64,000 nt of DNA from Sinomonas atrocyanea (GCF_030812675.1 NZ_JAUSTE010000010.1:109634-173633), one strand, 5' to 3'. Numbered from the stretch's first letter, positions 18,332 to 26,383 are shown. Notes: generated from the sequence alone by a model not told the origin. A program made the numbers and translations.

Positions 18332-18837
18332 GGCTCCCTCCTCAGGATCGACGCGAGGATCCCCATCCCGCCGACCAGGGTCACGAGCAGTGGGGCCAGC
18401 AGCGGCGGGCCCATCTCGACGTTGTAGCGCAGCTCCTTGAAGCCGCCGGGGCGCTGGGCGATCCCCCGCAGGTGGAGGTAGGTCCCCTGGAGCCCATTCG
18501 CGATGATCGCGGCGCTCGTGATCGGCAGGGCCGTGTGGGCGAGCCGCGCGCTGAACACGCCGCCGATCCCGGCGGCGGCGCCGAGCGGTCCCAGGGCCAC
18601 GGGCGCCCACATCCAAGGATTGCCGAAGCTCGCCTTGTCGTGCTCGAGGTAGATCTCGGCCGCGGTCACGAGCGCCCCCGCGGCGGTGAGGCCCGAGAGC
18701 GTGCGCTCGAACCGGCCGGTCTCGACGTTGCGGACCAGCTTCTGGATTCCGCGCGGCTGCACCGCGCCGAGGGGGCCGCTGCGGTTCAGGGGCCCGCGCC
18801 CCGGGCTCTTCGCGGCCAGGAATGCCAGTGTTCCCAT
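18328..18837 (-). CDS. Hypothetical membrane protein heading the GMC dehydrogenase operon
   Basis: This 169-residue protein has about three hydrophobic segments (TLSGLTAAGALVTAAEIYL, WAPVALGPLGAAAGIGGVF, PLLVTLVGGMGILASIL) and an N-terminal basic region. I do not recognise a family. As first gene of a coupled five-gene operon with the subunit 3-like and GMC proteins, it may anchor the dehydrogenase to the membrane or connect it to quinone; this is inferred from context. The start at MGTLAFLAAK has a GGAAGG ribosome site; an upstream in-frame extension is not supported. Confidence 0.65.
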   Translation of the reverse strand: MGTLAFLAAKSPGRGPLNRSGPLGAVQPRGIQKLVRNVETGRFERTLSGLTAAGALVTAAEIYLEHDKASFGNPWMWAPVALGPLGAAAGIGGVFSARLAHTALPITSAAIIANGLQGTYLHLRGIAQRPGGFKELRYNVEMGPPLLAPLLVTLVGGMGILASILRREP

Positions 18838-18945
18838 CGGGGTTCCTTCCGTGCACGGACCGGGCGGCGTCCAGCCCTCCTTCTTCAGCGCTACCCGCGG
18901 GGGAGCGGGCAAAACGGGCTCCCAGTACCTTCCCAGCCGCCGGCG

Positions 18946-18951
18946 TACGCT
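18946..18951 (+). promoter_or_regulatory. -10 box positioned for a leaderless vsr mRNA
   Basis: TACGCT ends 7 nt before the A of the vsr ATG, the usual distance to +1. No ribosome site precedes this ATG. Confidence 0.4.
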
Positions 18952-18957
18952 GGCCGC

Positions 18958-19521
18958 ATGAGCCAGGCCGGGGTCCCCGAGGAGACGCACGACGCCGGTG
19001 GCGCGCCGGCGGCGGGCGCGTCACCGCCGTCGTCCGCCCGCGGCAGCGACGGGCGCGCCCGGAGCCGGAAGGGCGAGCCGTCCTGGGCGACGACGCCGGC
19101 GATCCGCCGCACCATGCTCGGAAACCGCTCGCGGGACACGGCCCCCGAGCTCAAGGTGCGCCGGGCGGTCCACGCCATGGGCCTGCGCTACCGCGTGGCC
19201 TACCGCCCCGAACCGGCCCTGCGGCGCACGGCGGACCTCGTGTTCACGCGCGCCCGCGTGGCGGTCTTCATCGACGGCTGCTACTGGCACGGATGCCCGG
19301 AGCACTACATCGAGCCGGCGAGCAACGTGGACTACTGGCGCCCCAAGATCGCCCGCAACCGCGAGCGGGACGCCGAGACGACCGCCGCCCTCGGCGCAGC
19401 CGGCTGGCGGGTCCTGCGGTTCTGGAGCCACGAGGACCCCGCCAGGGTGGCCGCGGCGATCGCCGAGGCGGTGCGGCCGGCGGGATCCGGCGCGGGCCCG
19501 GGCGGCGCCGAGTCCGACTAG
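18958..19521 (+). CDS. vsr: Very short patch repair (Vsr) endonuclease
   Basis: The 187-residue protein has the Vsr core from about residue 53: MLGNRSRDTAPELKVRRAVH, then MGLRYRV, the metal-binding Asp93 in TADLVFTRARVAVFIDGCYW, then HGCPEH and a C-terminal WRVLRFWSHED. Vsr nicks 5' to T:G mismatches made by deamination of 5-methylcytosine. The first 45 residues are a poorly conserved tail. No DNA methyltransferase lies nearby. Its stop codon shares the palindromic CTAG with the stop of the convergent GH15 gene. The message is probably leaderless. Confidence 0.9.
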   Translation: MSQAGVPEETHDAGGAPAAGASPPSSARGSDGRARSRKGEPSWATTPAIRRTMLGNRSRDTAPELKVRRAVHAMGLRYRVAYRPEPALRRTADLVFTRARVAVFIDGCYWHGCPEHYIEPASNVDYWRPKIARNRERDAETTAALGAAGWRVLRFWSHEDPARVAAAIAEAVRPAGSGAGPGGAESD

Positions 19522-21305
19522 TGCGACGAGGCGGGAGGCTGGTCGCTCGCCGGCGTCCCGCGGTGGAGCGCGAGGGCGGCGTTGACGAGGCCGAAGTGGC
19601 TGAAGGCCTGGGGCGTGTTGCCGAGGTGCCGGCGCGCGTGCGGGTCGTACTCCTCGCTCAGCAGCCCCACGTCATTCGCCAGCCCGAGGAGCCGCTCGAA
19701 CAGGGCCGACGCCTCTTCGGTCCGCCCGATCCCGACGAGCGCGCTGACGAGCCAGAAGGAACAGACGAGGAACACCCCTTCGCCGTCCGGCAGGCCGTCC
19801 GCGCCCGACTCGGTCCGGTAGCGCAGCAGCAGGCCTTCCACGCTCAGCTCGCGCTGCACGGCCTCGACGGTCGCGACGATGCGGGGGTCCGTGTACGGCA
19901 GGAAGCCGACGCGGGGGAGGAGCAGGAGGGCGGCGTCGAGCTCGGCTGAGCCATAGGCCTGGACGAAGTGGGTCCGGGTGGGGTCGAGCCCGTGGGCCAA
20001 GACGTCGGCGCGGATCGCGTCGCGCACCTCGCGCCAGCGTGCGAGGGGGCCCGGGAGCCCGGCCTCGGCACCCTTCACCATGCGGTCTGCGGCCACCCAG
20101 GCCATGACCTTGGAGTGGGTGAAGTGCTGCCGCGGCCCGCGCATCTCCCAGAGCCCGTTGTCCGGCTGGTCCCAGATTCCCTCGAGGTATTCGACGAGGG
20201 CGAGCTGGAGGTCCCAGGAGTCGTCGCGCGAGCGGAGCGAGCTGCGGGTCAGGGCCAGGCCGTCGAGGACCTCGCCCCACACGTCGAGCTGGAGCTGGCC
20301 CGCAGCGGCGTTGCCGGTGCGGACCGGGGTTGTTCCCTCGTACCCGGGGAGCCATTCGAGGGTGGTCTCCGGCAGGCGGCGCCGTCCGGTGATCGAGTAC
20401 ATGATCTGCAGGTCGGCCGGGTCGCCGGCGACCGCCCGCAGGAGCCAGTCGCGCCAGGCCGCGGCCTCGTCCGTGTGGCCGGTGGCGAGGAGGGCCTGGA
20501 GGGCGAGCGCGGCGTCGCGGAGCCAGCAGTAGCGGTAGTCCCAATTCCGCACGCCGCCGATCGTCTCGGGCAGCGAGGTGGTGGGCGCGGCGACGAAGGC
20601 GCCGGTCGGCTCGAAGGTCAGGGCCTTGAGGGTGATGAGGGACCGGTTGACGGCCTCCCGGTGCGGGCCCGTCACCGTGCAGCGGCCGGTCCACTCCTCC
20701 CAGAAGGCGCAGGTGCGGGCGAGGGCAGCCTCCGGGTCCGGCCGGGGAGCGTATTCCTCATGGCTCGGGCCCCACGTCAGGACGAACGGAACCCGCTCGC
20801 CCTCCTTCACTGTGAAGCTGCTGCGGGTGCGCAGATCGCGGCCCACGAGGGGCACGGGCGTGTTCAGGTAGGCGGCGTCCGGGCCGGCGATCGCCTGGAG
20901 GACGCCGCCATGGCGGCGCACCCAGGGCACCACGTGGCCGTAGTCGAACCGGAGGGCGAGGTCCATCTCCAGGGGCACCTCGCCGCGGAGCCCCTCGACG
21001 ATCCGGACGAAATCGACGACCCCGTCCCGGGGCGGCATGAAGTCGATCAGCCGCACCGCGCCGTCGTCGGTCTCCCAGACGGTCTCGAGGACGAGGGTGT
21101 CCGGGCGGTAGCGGCGCGAGGTGCAGTCCCCGGCCCCCGCCGGCGCGATCCTCCAGCGCCCGTGGTCGGCGCTGCCGAGGAGCGCGGCGAAACACGAGGG
21201 CGAGTCGAACTGGGGCAGGCAGAGCCAGTCGACCGAGCCGTCGCGGCCCACGAGCGCGGCCGTCTGGAGGTCGCCGACCAGTGCGTAGTCCTCGATCCGG
21301 GCCAT
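19518..21305 (-). CDS. Glycoside hydrolase family 15 (trehalase/glucoamylase-like)
   Basis: The 595-residue cytoplasmic protein has an N-terminal beta-sandwich opening MARIEDYALVGDLQTAALVG and an (alpha/alpha)6 barrel with the GH15 motif GGVRNWDYRYCWLRDAALAL. The likely catalytic acid is Glu387 in WEMRGPRQHF and the base is at Glu551/552 in LLSEEYDPHARR. Actinobacterial members of this group, such as the mycobacterial enzyme, hydrolyse trehalose; a glucoamylase role is the alternative. There is no signal peptide. It is convergent with vsr. Confidence 0.9.
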   Translation of the reverse strand: MARIEDYALVGDLQTAALVGRDGSVDWLCLPQFDSPSCFAALLGSADHGRWRIAPAGAGDCTSRRYRPDTLVLETVWETDDGAVRLIDFMPPRDGVVDFVRIVEGLRGEVPLEMDLALRFDYGHVVPWVRRHGGVLQAIAGPDAAYLNTPVPLVGRDLRTRSSFTVKEGERVPFVLTWGPSHEEYAPRPDPEAALARTCAFWEEWTGRCTVTGPHREAVNRSLITLKALTFEPTGAFVAAPTTSLPETIGGVRNWDYRYCWLRDAALALQALLATGHTDEAAAWRDWLLRAVAGDPADLQIMYSITGRRRLPETTLEWLPGYEGTTPVRTGNAAAGQLQLDVWGEVLDGLALTRSSLRSRDDSWDLQLALVEYLEGIWDQPDNGLWEMRGPRQHFTHSKVMAWVAADRMVKGAEAGLPGPLARWREVRDAIRADVLAHGLDPTRTHFVQAYGSAELDAALLLLPRVGFLPYTDPRIVATVEAVQRELSVEGLLLRYRTESGADGLPDGEGVFLVCSFWLVSALVGIGRTEEASALFERLLGLANDVGLLSEEYDPHARRHLGNTPQAFSHFGLVNAALALHRGTPASDQPPASSH

Positions 21306-21397
21306 GCGCGCACCCTACCAAGGGCGGCAGCGTGAGTGATTGGATCCGCGCTCCGGCGGGTACAGGGAGGGAAACCTGACACCCAGGAGGTTGACCC

Positions 21398-22009
21398 ATG
21401 GACCCGACCCAGCTCACGGCGGTCATTGTCATCGCGGTGATCGTCGTCATTGTGATCATCGTGGCCATCGCGGTGTCCCGGAAGCGGGGCGAAGCCCGGC
21501 GGCAGCGCCAGCGCGAGCACGCGGAGGAGCTGCGTGCCGAGGCCCAGCGCCGGGAGATCGACGTCCGAGACCGGGAGGTCAAGGCCCACGAGGCGCAGGT
21601 GCGCGCCGAGCGCGCGGAGGTCGAGGCCGCCCGTCTGCGCCGCGAGGCCGAGGGACACAGCGAGAGCACCCGCGAGGACCGCGAGAAGATCGAGGAGCAG
21701 CGCCGCAAGGCGGACGAGCTCGACCCGGACCGCCGCAGCCGCACCGACGGTGCCCGCGCAGAGGCGGTCCCGCGCCAGAAGGTCCGTCAGGAACGCCGCG
21801 AGGAAGCCGTGGCGGAGCGCCGCGGGGAGCAGGTTCCCGGGGAACCGGTCCGCCAGGAGCCGATCCGCGAAGATGCCGGCACGGTTCGACCCGGCCGGCA
21901 CGGGGCGACGGAAGACCTCCGCACCGACCGCATGGACGGAACCGTGCCCCCGGACGCCGAGCGCGGCGGGGCGACCGGTACCACCACCCCGACTGAAGGA
22001 ACCCGCTGA
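21398..22009 (+). CDS. Membrane-anchored charged coiled-coil protein, hypothetical
   Basis: The 203-residue protein has one N-terminal membrane helix (LTAVIVIAVIVVIVIIVAIA, residues about 6-25) followed by a highly charged helix rich in R, E and A with heptad character (REHAEELRAEAQRREIDVRD), then a disordered tail. I know of similar uncharacterised proteins in Micrococcaceae. The ATG has AGGAGG upstream. The next gene, DUF2795, follows after 24 nt. A GGGTAC at 21356 resembles a SigF-type -10 box but lacks a good -35 partner. Confidence 0.7.
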   Translation: MDPTQLTAVIVIAVIVVIVIIVAIAVSRKRGEARRQRQREHAEELRAEAQRREIDVRDREVKAHEAQVRAERAEVEAARLRREAEGHSESTREDREKIEEQRRKADELDPDRRSRTDGARAEAVPRQKVRQERREEAVAERRGEQVPGEPVRQEPIREDAGTVRPGRHGATEDLRTDRMDGTVPPDAERGGATGTTTPTEGTR

Positions 22010-22033
22010 GCGGGTTCACGAGAGAGGAGAACC

Positions 22034-22315
22034 ATGACCGATTCCGCAAACCCGATCCAGATCCAGAAGTTCCTCGAGGGCGTCGACTACCCCGCCGAGA
22101 AGGGGACTCTCGTTGCCAAGGCCAAGGAGGAGGGCGCCGACAGCAACGTGCTGCGCTCCCTCGAGGCCATCCCGGACCGCTCCTACGCGAAGCCCACTGA
22201 GGTGAGCCAGGCGATCTCGGAGGTGGGCAACCACCCCGAGCGGGCCGTTGCCGGTGACTCAGGGGTGGACGACGACGATGACGAGCGCGGCGGCGACCGC
22301 TTCGACGCCGGGTGA
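22034..22315 (+). CDS. DUF2795 domain protein
   Basis: The 93-residue protein has the DUF2795 core: IQKFLEGVDYPAEKGTLVAK, then EGADSNVLRSLEAIPDRSYA and the ending KPTEVSQAISEVG, followed by an acidic tail with a run of aspartates. Members are small actinobacterial and other proteins of unknown function often found among stress genes. The ATG follows GAGAGGAG. It is probably co-transcribed with the preceding membrane protein and ends at a good hairpin. Confidence 0.85.
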   Translation: MTDSANPIQIQKFLEGVDYPAEKGTLVAKAKEEGADSNVLRSLEAIPDRSYAKPTEVSQAISEVGNHPERAVAGDSGVDDDDDERGGDRFDAG

Positions 22316-22342
22316 CCCGCAGGGAGCCCTGCAGCAGAGGGG

Positions 22343-22374
22343 AGGAGCGCCGGTCCTTGCGGGCCGGCGCTCCT
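22343..22374 (+). terminator. Hairpin terminator after the DUF2795 gene
   Basis: AGGAGCGCCGG (22343-22353) and CCGGCGCTCCT (22364-22374) form an 11-bp stem with a 10-nt loop followed by TTCGTT. It lies between convergent genes and may also act on the SDR transcript. Confidence 0.75.
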
Positions 22375-22405
22375 TTCGTTGGGCCGGTGGTCTCGGGCCC
22401 GGACT

Positions 22406-23290
22406 CTAGAAGGGCTTCCCGCCGGTGACGGGAACCACCGCTCCTGAAATGTAGGAGGCCTCGTCCGAGGCGAGCAGCACGTAGGCCGGTGCGAGTTCGG
22501 CCGGCTGGGCGGGGCGCCCGAGGGGGGAGTCCTTGCCGAACTCCGGGACGTGCTCGGGCCAGCCTGTCGAGGGGATGAGCGGCGTCCAGACGGGTCCCGG
22601 CGCCACCGCGTTGATGCGGATGCCCTTGCTGCCGAGCTCCGGTGCGAGTGCCTTGACGAGGGCGGCCTGCGCGGCCTTCGTCATCGCATAGTCGAAGAGC
22701 CCCGCCGAGGGCTGAGCGGCCTGCACGGAGCTCGTGATGATGATGGACGCACCCGGCTGGAGATGGGGGACGGCAGCGCGGAGCGTCCAGAATTGGCTGT
22801 ACAGGTTGGTGCGGATCACCCGGTCGAACTCCTCGCTGGAGACCGTGTCGATGCCGTCCCGCGCCTGCTGGTACGCCGCGTTGAGGACGAGGATGTCCAG
22901 CTTCCCGAACTCCTCCAGCGTGCGCCCGGGCAGAGAGGCGGCGAAGTCCTCGTCCCGCAGGTCGCCCTCGAAGTGCGCCGCGCGTTTCCCCGCCTCGGAG
23001 ATGGCCGCCGTGGCCTCGGCCGCGTCCTGCACCTCCTCGGGCATCGCGGTGATCGCGACGTCTGCCCCCTCTCTGGCGAACGCGAGGGCCACGGCGCGGC
23101 CGATCCCCGAGTCTCCTCCGGTGATGAGGGCGGCGCGCCCCGTGAGGCGTCCGTGGCCCTCGTAGGTGCTCTCACCGTGGTCCGGGCGGGGCTCGGTCTC
23201 CCGGGTGGTGCCCGGGGCCTCGAGATCCTGCGGCGGAATGGTGCCCGTCACGCGGGCACTGCGCGGGTCCTGGGGGTCAGATGCATTCAT
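22406..23290 (-). CDS. SDR family oxidoreductase, general-stress type
   Basis: This 294-residue classical SDR has the cofactor motif ALITGGDSGIGRAVALAFAR, the structural NAA motif in VLNAAYQQ, the catalytic Ser in ITSSVQ and the YxxxK active site in FDYAMTKAAQA. The long polar N-terminus of about 45 residues before the Rossmann fold matches the YdaD/YhxC/GS39-like general stress dehydrogenases of Gram-positive bacteria. It ends VVPVTGGKPF. Substrate unknown. The ATG follows GGAAGGAG. It is divergent from topoisomerase IB across an 80-nt region that holds a perfect inverted repeat. Confidence 0.88.
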   Translation of the reverse strand: MNASDPQDPRSARVTGTIPPQDLEAPGTTRETEPRPDHGESTYEGHGRLTGRAALITGGDSGIGRAVALAFAREGADVAITAMPEEVQDAAEATAAISEAGKRAAHFEGDLRDEDFAASLPGRTLEEFGKLDILVLNAAYQQARDGIDTVSSEEFDRVIRTNLYSQFWTLRAAVPHLQPGASIIITSSVQAAQPSAGLFDYAMTKAAQAALVKALAPELGSKGIRINAVAPGPVWTPLIPSTGWPEHVPEFGKDSPLGRPAQPAELAPAYVLLASDEASYISGAVVPVTGGKPF

Positions 23291-23311
23291 GGGTGACTCC
23301 TTCCGTGACGG

Positions 23312-23332
23312 CCCGGCCGGCGGCCGGCCGGG
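23312..23332. promoter_or_regulatory. Perfect 10-bp inverted repeat between SDR and topoisomerase IB genes
   Basis: CCCGGCCGGC, a single G, and GCCGGCCGGG form a near-continuous palindrome in the short divergent region. It sits just upstream of the candidate stress promoter of the topoisomerase gene and may be an operator. Pure GC composition makes chance occurrence more likely than for a mixed sequence. Confidence 0.3.
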
Positions 23333-23334
23333 CT

Positions 23335-23360
23335 GGTTCCATCCGTGGGGCTGTGGGTAA
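23335..23360 (+). promoter_or_regulatory. SigF/SigB-type promoter for topoisomerase IB
   Basis: GGTTC (23335-23339), 15 nt, then GGGTAA (23355-23360) approximates the actinobacterial SigF/SigB consensus GGTTT-N15-17-GGGTAT. Transcription would start about 4 nt before the ATG at 23371, and no ribosome site is present, so the message would be nearly leaderless. Confidence 0.45.
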
Positions 23361-23370
23361 GTAGCTGCCG

Positions 23371-24354
23371 ATGAAGACGCGCAGCAGGCGGACGGCGCAC
23401 GGGACGATCACCCGGCGCCGCGCGGGCAAGGGGTTCAGCTACCGGGACGCGGACGGTCAGCGGGTCGACGCGCCGGAGGTGCTCGCCCGGATCGAGGCGC
23501 TCGCCATACCCCCGGCCTGGCGGAACGTGCGGATCGCGGCATCCCAGCGTGCCCGGGTCCAGGCGACCGGCATCGATTCCGCCGGTCGGAAGCAGTACCT
23601 CTACCACAGCACGTGGCGCGAGCGGCAGGAGGCCCGCAAATTCGACCGGGCCGTCGCCCTGGCGCGGCGGCTCCCCGGGATCCGCCGGGCGGTGACGCAG
23701 GACCTCCGCGGCAAGCACGGACCCAAGGAGCAGGCTCTCGCGGCCGCACTCCGCATCGTGGACCGGCTCGGGGTGCGCGTGGGAAACCGCAGGTACGCCC
23801 GCCAGCACGGATCGTTCGGTGTCACCACGATCCAGCGCAGGCATCTGCGGCTCGACGGCGACACCATCTCGCTGGAGTTCCCGGGCAAATCCGGGATGCA
23901 GTGGTCGGTGGAACTGCGCGATCCCGACCTGGCCGAGTACCTCCGCAGCCTGCCGAAGGGCGCGAGGTCCCGGGCCGCGCTGGGCTACGAGTCCGGCGGG
24001 GGGTTCCAGCGCATCGGATCCGAGTCCCTCAACGGGTACCTGCGGGTGCGGGCCGGGATGGGGGTGAGCGCCAAGGACCTGCGGACGTGGCGCGGCACCG
24101 TGATCGCGGCGGAATCCCTCGCTCGCAGCGGCGAGCAGGGCCTCGACGCAGAGGAGGCGTGGCGCCGCGCCATCGCCGACGCCGCGGACTGGCTCCACAA
24201 CACGATCGCGGTGGCGCGGGGATCCTACGTCGACCCGCGCCTCCTCCTCGCCTACCACGAGGGCAGGAAGCTCACGACGCCGGGCGGCAACGTCTCCGAC
24301 GCGGCGCTGGCCGAGCTGCTCGACTCGACGCCCCGCACGGGTCCGGGAACCTAG
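23371..24354 (+). CDS. DNA topoisomerase IB (poxvirus-like, bacterial)
   Basis: The 327-residue protein has the bacterial type IB topoisomerase layout: an N-terminal domain with GKGFSYRDADGQRV and LAIPPAWRNVRI, and a catalytic domain with YLYHSTWRERQEARKFDR, GSFGVTTIQRRHL, FPGKSGMQWSV, SAKDLRTWRGTV and the nucleophile Tyr286 in ARGSYVDPRLL. The family relaxes supercoils through a 3'-phosphotyrosine link. It has no ribosome site and a SigF/SigB-like promoter ends 10 nt before the ATG. The function in bacteria is poorly known and the gene is typically part of stress or mobile regions. Confidence 0.92.
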   Translation: MKTRSRRTAHGTITRRRAGKGFSYRDADGQRVDAPEVLARIEALAIPPAWRNVRIAASQRARVQATGIDSAGRKQYLYHSTWRERQEARKFDRAVALARRLPGIRRAVTQDLRGKHGPKEQALAAALRIVDRLGVRVGNRRYARQHGSFGVTTIQRRHLRLDGDTISLEFPGKSGMQWSVELRDPDLAEYLRSLPKGARSRAALGYESGGGFQRIGSESLNGYLRVRAGMGVSAKDLRTWRGTVIAAESLARSGEQGLDAEEAWRRAIADAADWLHNTIAVARGSYVDPRLLLAYHEGRKLTTPGGNVSDAALAELLDSTPRTGPGT

Positions 24355-24404
24355 GCGCAGCGCGCCGGCCCCGCACTCCCGGATCACCGCCCGGCACCCC
24401 CGGA

Positions 24405-24815
24405 TCAGTGGTCCGGGAAGTCGTCGCGCGCCCGCTGCGAGGCGTTCTCCGCGTCCTCGCGAGGGGTCAGGTAGTGCTCACCTTCCTCGGTGGTCGCGAT
24501 CTCGTACTCCTCGGCGACCGCGTCGATGCGGGCCTGGTCCTCAGGCCCGGGCGGCCGGACTGGACCGGGGTTGGGCGTGCGCTCGGCATCGCCCCAGACT
24601 GCTCCGGCGCCCTGAGAGGACGGGGTGACATCGCTCGGACCGTCGGCGACGGTGTCGTCCACCCCGTGCCGGGGCACCGGGGTCCCCGGGTGCGGGCCCG
24701 AGCTCTCGGCCGTGCGCTCCTCGCCCGGCTCCCGGTCCGCGTAGTGGGCCTCGCCGCTCTCGAGGGGTGTGCCCTCCCGGCGCTCGGGCTCGTCAGGAAG
24801 ATTCCGCTGGTCCAT
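24405..24815 (-). CDS. Acidic, disordered hypothetical protein under a SigF/SigB-type promoter
   Basis: The 136-residue protein is hydrophilic and acidic (rich in D, E, G and P), with no membrane segment. A more ordered C-terminal part reads EEYEIATTEEGEHYLTPRED. I do not recognise a family. The ATG has GAGAGGACG upstream. A well-matched SigF/SigB-type promoter lies about 50 nt upstream, and the sigma factor gene itself lies 640 nt away, so it is probably a general stress protein. A longer upstream in-frame extension runs into the promoter and is rejected. Confidence 0.65.
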   Translation of the reverse strand: MDQRNLPDEPERREGTPLESGEAHYADREPGEERTAESSGPHPGTPVPRHGVDDTVADGPSDVTPSSQGAGAVWGDAERTPNPGPVRPPGPEDQARIDAVAEEYEIATTEEGEHYLTPREDAENASQRARDDFPDH

Positions 24816-24864
24816 GGCGTCCTCTCGAATCGATGGAAGGCGGGACTGGCCCGCTCTCCTGTCC

Positions 24865-24892
24865 ATACCCGCCGATCGCCCGCATCAAAACC
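24865..24892 (-). promoter_or_regulatory. SigF/SigB-type promoter of the acidic protein gene
   Basis: On the minus strand GGTTT (24892-24888), a 17-nt spacer and a perfect GGGTAT (24870-24865) match the actinobacterial SigF consensus GGTTT-N15-18-GGGTA. Transcription would start near 24858, leaving about 43 nt of leader with a ribosome site. Confidence 0.65.
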
Positions 24893-24925
24893 GCATCAAC
24901 ATCGCATCAGAACCGCATCGGGTCT
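24882..24925. repeat. 11-bp tandem repeats carrying -35-like elements
   Basis: Four tandem 11-mers begin at 24882, 24893, 24904 and 24915: GCATCAAAACC, GCATCAACATC, GCATCAGAACC and the partial GCATCGGGTCT. On the minus strand the first and third read GGTTTTGATGC and GGTTCTGATGC, so the SigF-type -35 element is part of the repeat unit. The 11-bp period is about one helical turn. Confidence 0.7.
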
Positions 24926-25453
24926 GCGCCGAGGGCGCGCCCGGCGGGAGTGCCCTGTGCCCGCGCCTTTCCGGGGATCGGGCGGGTCAACTGGGAGCAC
25001 GCCCTTGAATAGCACGCGAGATAATCTGCACTCCACATGCCAAGAGACAGAACTGTTCCTTCTCGCGCCGTTGTATTCGACGAGCAGTCGTGCCTACGGT
25101 GGAAGCCGGAGTCAAGCAGCTGGCCCGCACTACCACGCCGGATGGCCAGTTGACTGGAGATTCACCGTCACTATGACCCAAGCGGCGCGACCCCTCGGCC
25201 GCCGCGAGCTGATCGAAGAAGACGCCTGCCGCGCCGCTGTGCGCGTAGCGACGCCCGCACGAGTCGCCGCGGCCACTCGCGGTCCCTCTTCCCTCCCAGG
25301 CGACGCCGACCACCAGCCCACCAGGACTCGAGACACCGGGACCTGGCCCCCATACGTCCCCGCGCACGACGCGGACCACCCAGCTCAGGAGGCGCCCGGC
25401 AGTCACTGACGCCCCACCACATCTTTCCAATTCCAGCGAGGAGGCAACTCGCC
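24926..25453. other. 528-nt leader region of the sigma factor gene, no confident gene
   Basis: No protein gene can be supported here. One plus-strand frame, 25173-25409, would encode 78 residues starting MTQAARPLGRRELIEEDACR with actinobacterial-looking codons but no ribosome site and no recognisable family. The local base composition is lower in GC around 25010-25090 (for example TTGAATAGCACGCGAGATAA), as expected for a promoter region, yet no clear -35/-10 pair for the sigma gene was found. The region may hold a long regulated leader. Confidence 0.3.
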
Positions 25454-26287
25454 ATGCAGGAAGCTCCACGGCAGACTCATCTGCTCCCAGTCCCCAACGA
25501 TTCAGACCTTGCCGGCGCTCCGGAGAGCGTCAACGGCGTCATCCTGGGAGCCGCGCCCGAAGGCCGGGCGCGCCGCAGCGAGCCTCCGACCGACGGCACC
25601 GACCCGGTGGCAGCGGGACAGCTCGCCATCGAGTACCTCGGGGTCGCCGATGCCCTCGCCCGCAGGTTCCGCTGCGCGGGGCACGACACTGAGGACCTGC
25701 GCCAAGTTGCCCGGCTCGGCCTGCTGAAGGCCGCCCACCGCTACCGGGAGCCCCTCGGACACGGGTTCGTGCCCTACGCGGTGCCCACCATCACGGGAGA
25801 ACTCAAGCGCTATCTCCGTGACCAGTCGTGGGTCGTCCGGCCGCCCCGTGCGCTCCAGGAGCTCCGCCTCAAGGTCAACGCGCTGCGCCCGGGCCTCGCC
25901 CAGGAGCTCGGGCACGATCCCACCACGGCCGAACTGAGCATGGCGGCCGGGGTGCCGGCCTCCGACGTGGCGGAGGCGCAGATCGCCGAATCGGCCATGG
26001 TCGGCCAGCCGGTCGAGCATGGAGACTCGTCAGAGGATCCCGAGGAACGCCGGCTGAACGTCGTCCTCGGTGCCGAGGACCCCGGCTACGAGCACGTCGA
26101 GCAGATGCACGCGCTCGCCGGGGCGATGTCCGACGCGACCGACAATGACAGGCAGCTCCTCGACCTCCGCTTCGTCCAGGAGATGACCCAGGACCAGATC
26201 GCCAAGGAGCTCGGCGTGAGCCAGATGCAGGTCTCGCGCCTCCTCAAGCGCCTGCTCGACAGGCTGCGGAGGAGGATGGCGGCCTGA
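25454..26287 (+). CDS. RNA polymerase sigma factor, SigB/SigF group
   Basis: The 277-residue protein has region 2 (VADALARRFRCAGHDTEDLR, then GLLKAAHRYR and VPYAVPTITGELKRYLRDQS), region 3 (VRPPRALQELRLKV) and a region 4 helix-turn-helix (MTQDQIAKELGVSQMQVSRL). The order and the ITGELKRYLRD pattern place it with SigB/SigF stress factors rather than SigA. The first 55 residues are a non-conserved extension. The ATG follows CGAGGAGGC. No anti-sigma gene is adjacent, unlike many sigB/sigF operons. Two SigF-type promoters lie upstream in the window. Confidence 0.9.
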   Translation: MQEAPRQTHLLPVPNDSDLAGAPESVNGVILGAAPEGRARRSEPPTDGTDPVAAGQLAIEYLGVADALARRFRCAGHDTEDLRQVARLGLLKAAHRYREPLGHGFVPYAVPTITGELKRYLRDQSWVVRPPRALQELRLKVNALRPGLAQELGHDPTTAELSMAAGVPASDVAEAQIAESAMVGQPVEHGDSSEDPEERRLNVVLGAEDPGYEHVEQMHALAGAMSDATDNDRQLLDLRFVQEMTQDQIAKELGVSQMQVSRLLKRLLDRLRRRMAA

Positions 26288-26353
26288 GGCCCGTCCGTCC
26301 GGGCATGATGCCGGTGTGAGGGGGGCGGCATCAGGTCCGGGCGCGGCACGCAG

Positions 26354-26383
26354 GAAGGGCGCGGTGCGTGCACCGCGCCCTTC
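26354..26383. terminator. Bidirectional hairpin between the sigma gene and the GT9 gene
   Basis: GAAGGGCGCGGTGC (26354-26367), a 2-nt gap and GCACCGCGCCCTTC (26370-26383) give a perfect 14-bp stem between convergent genes. It can serve both strands. Confidence 0.75.

Noticed and set aside
18958..19521. vsr as part of a restriction-modification system.
   Set aside because: No methyltransferase or restriction gene lies within the neighbouring 10 kb on either side.
25173..25409. A 78-codon frame before the sigma factor gene.
   Set aside because: It has no ribosome site and no recognised family, so it is mentioned only within the leader-region entry.
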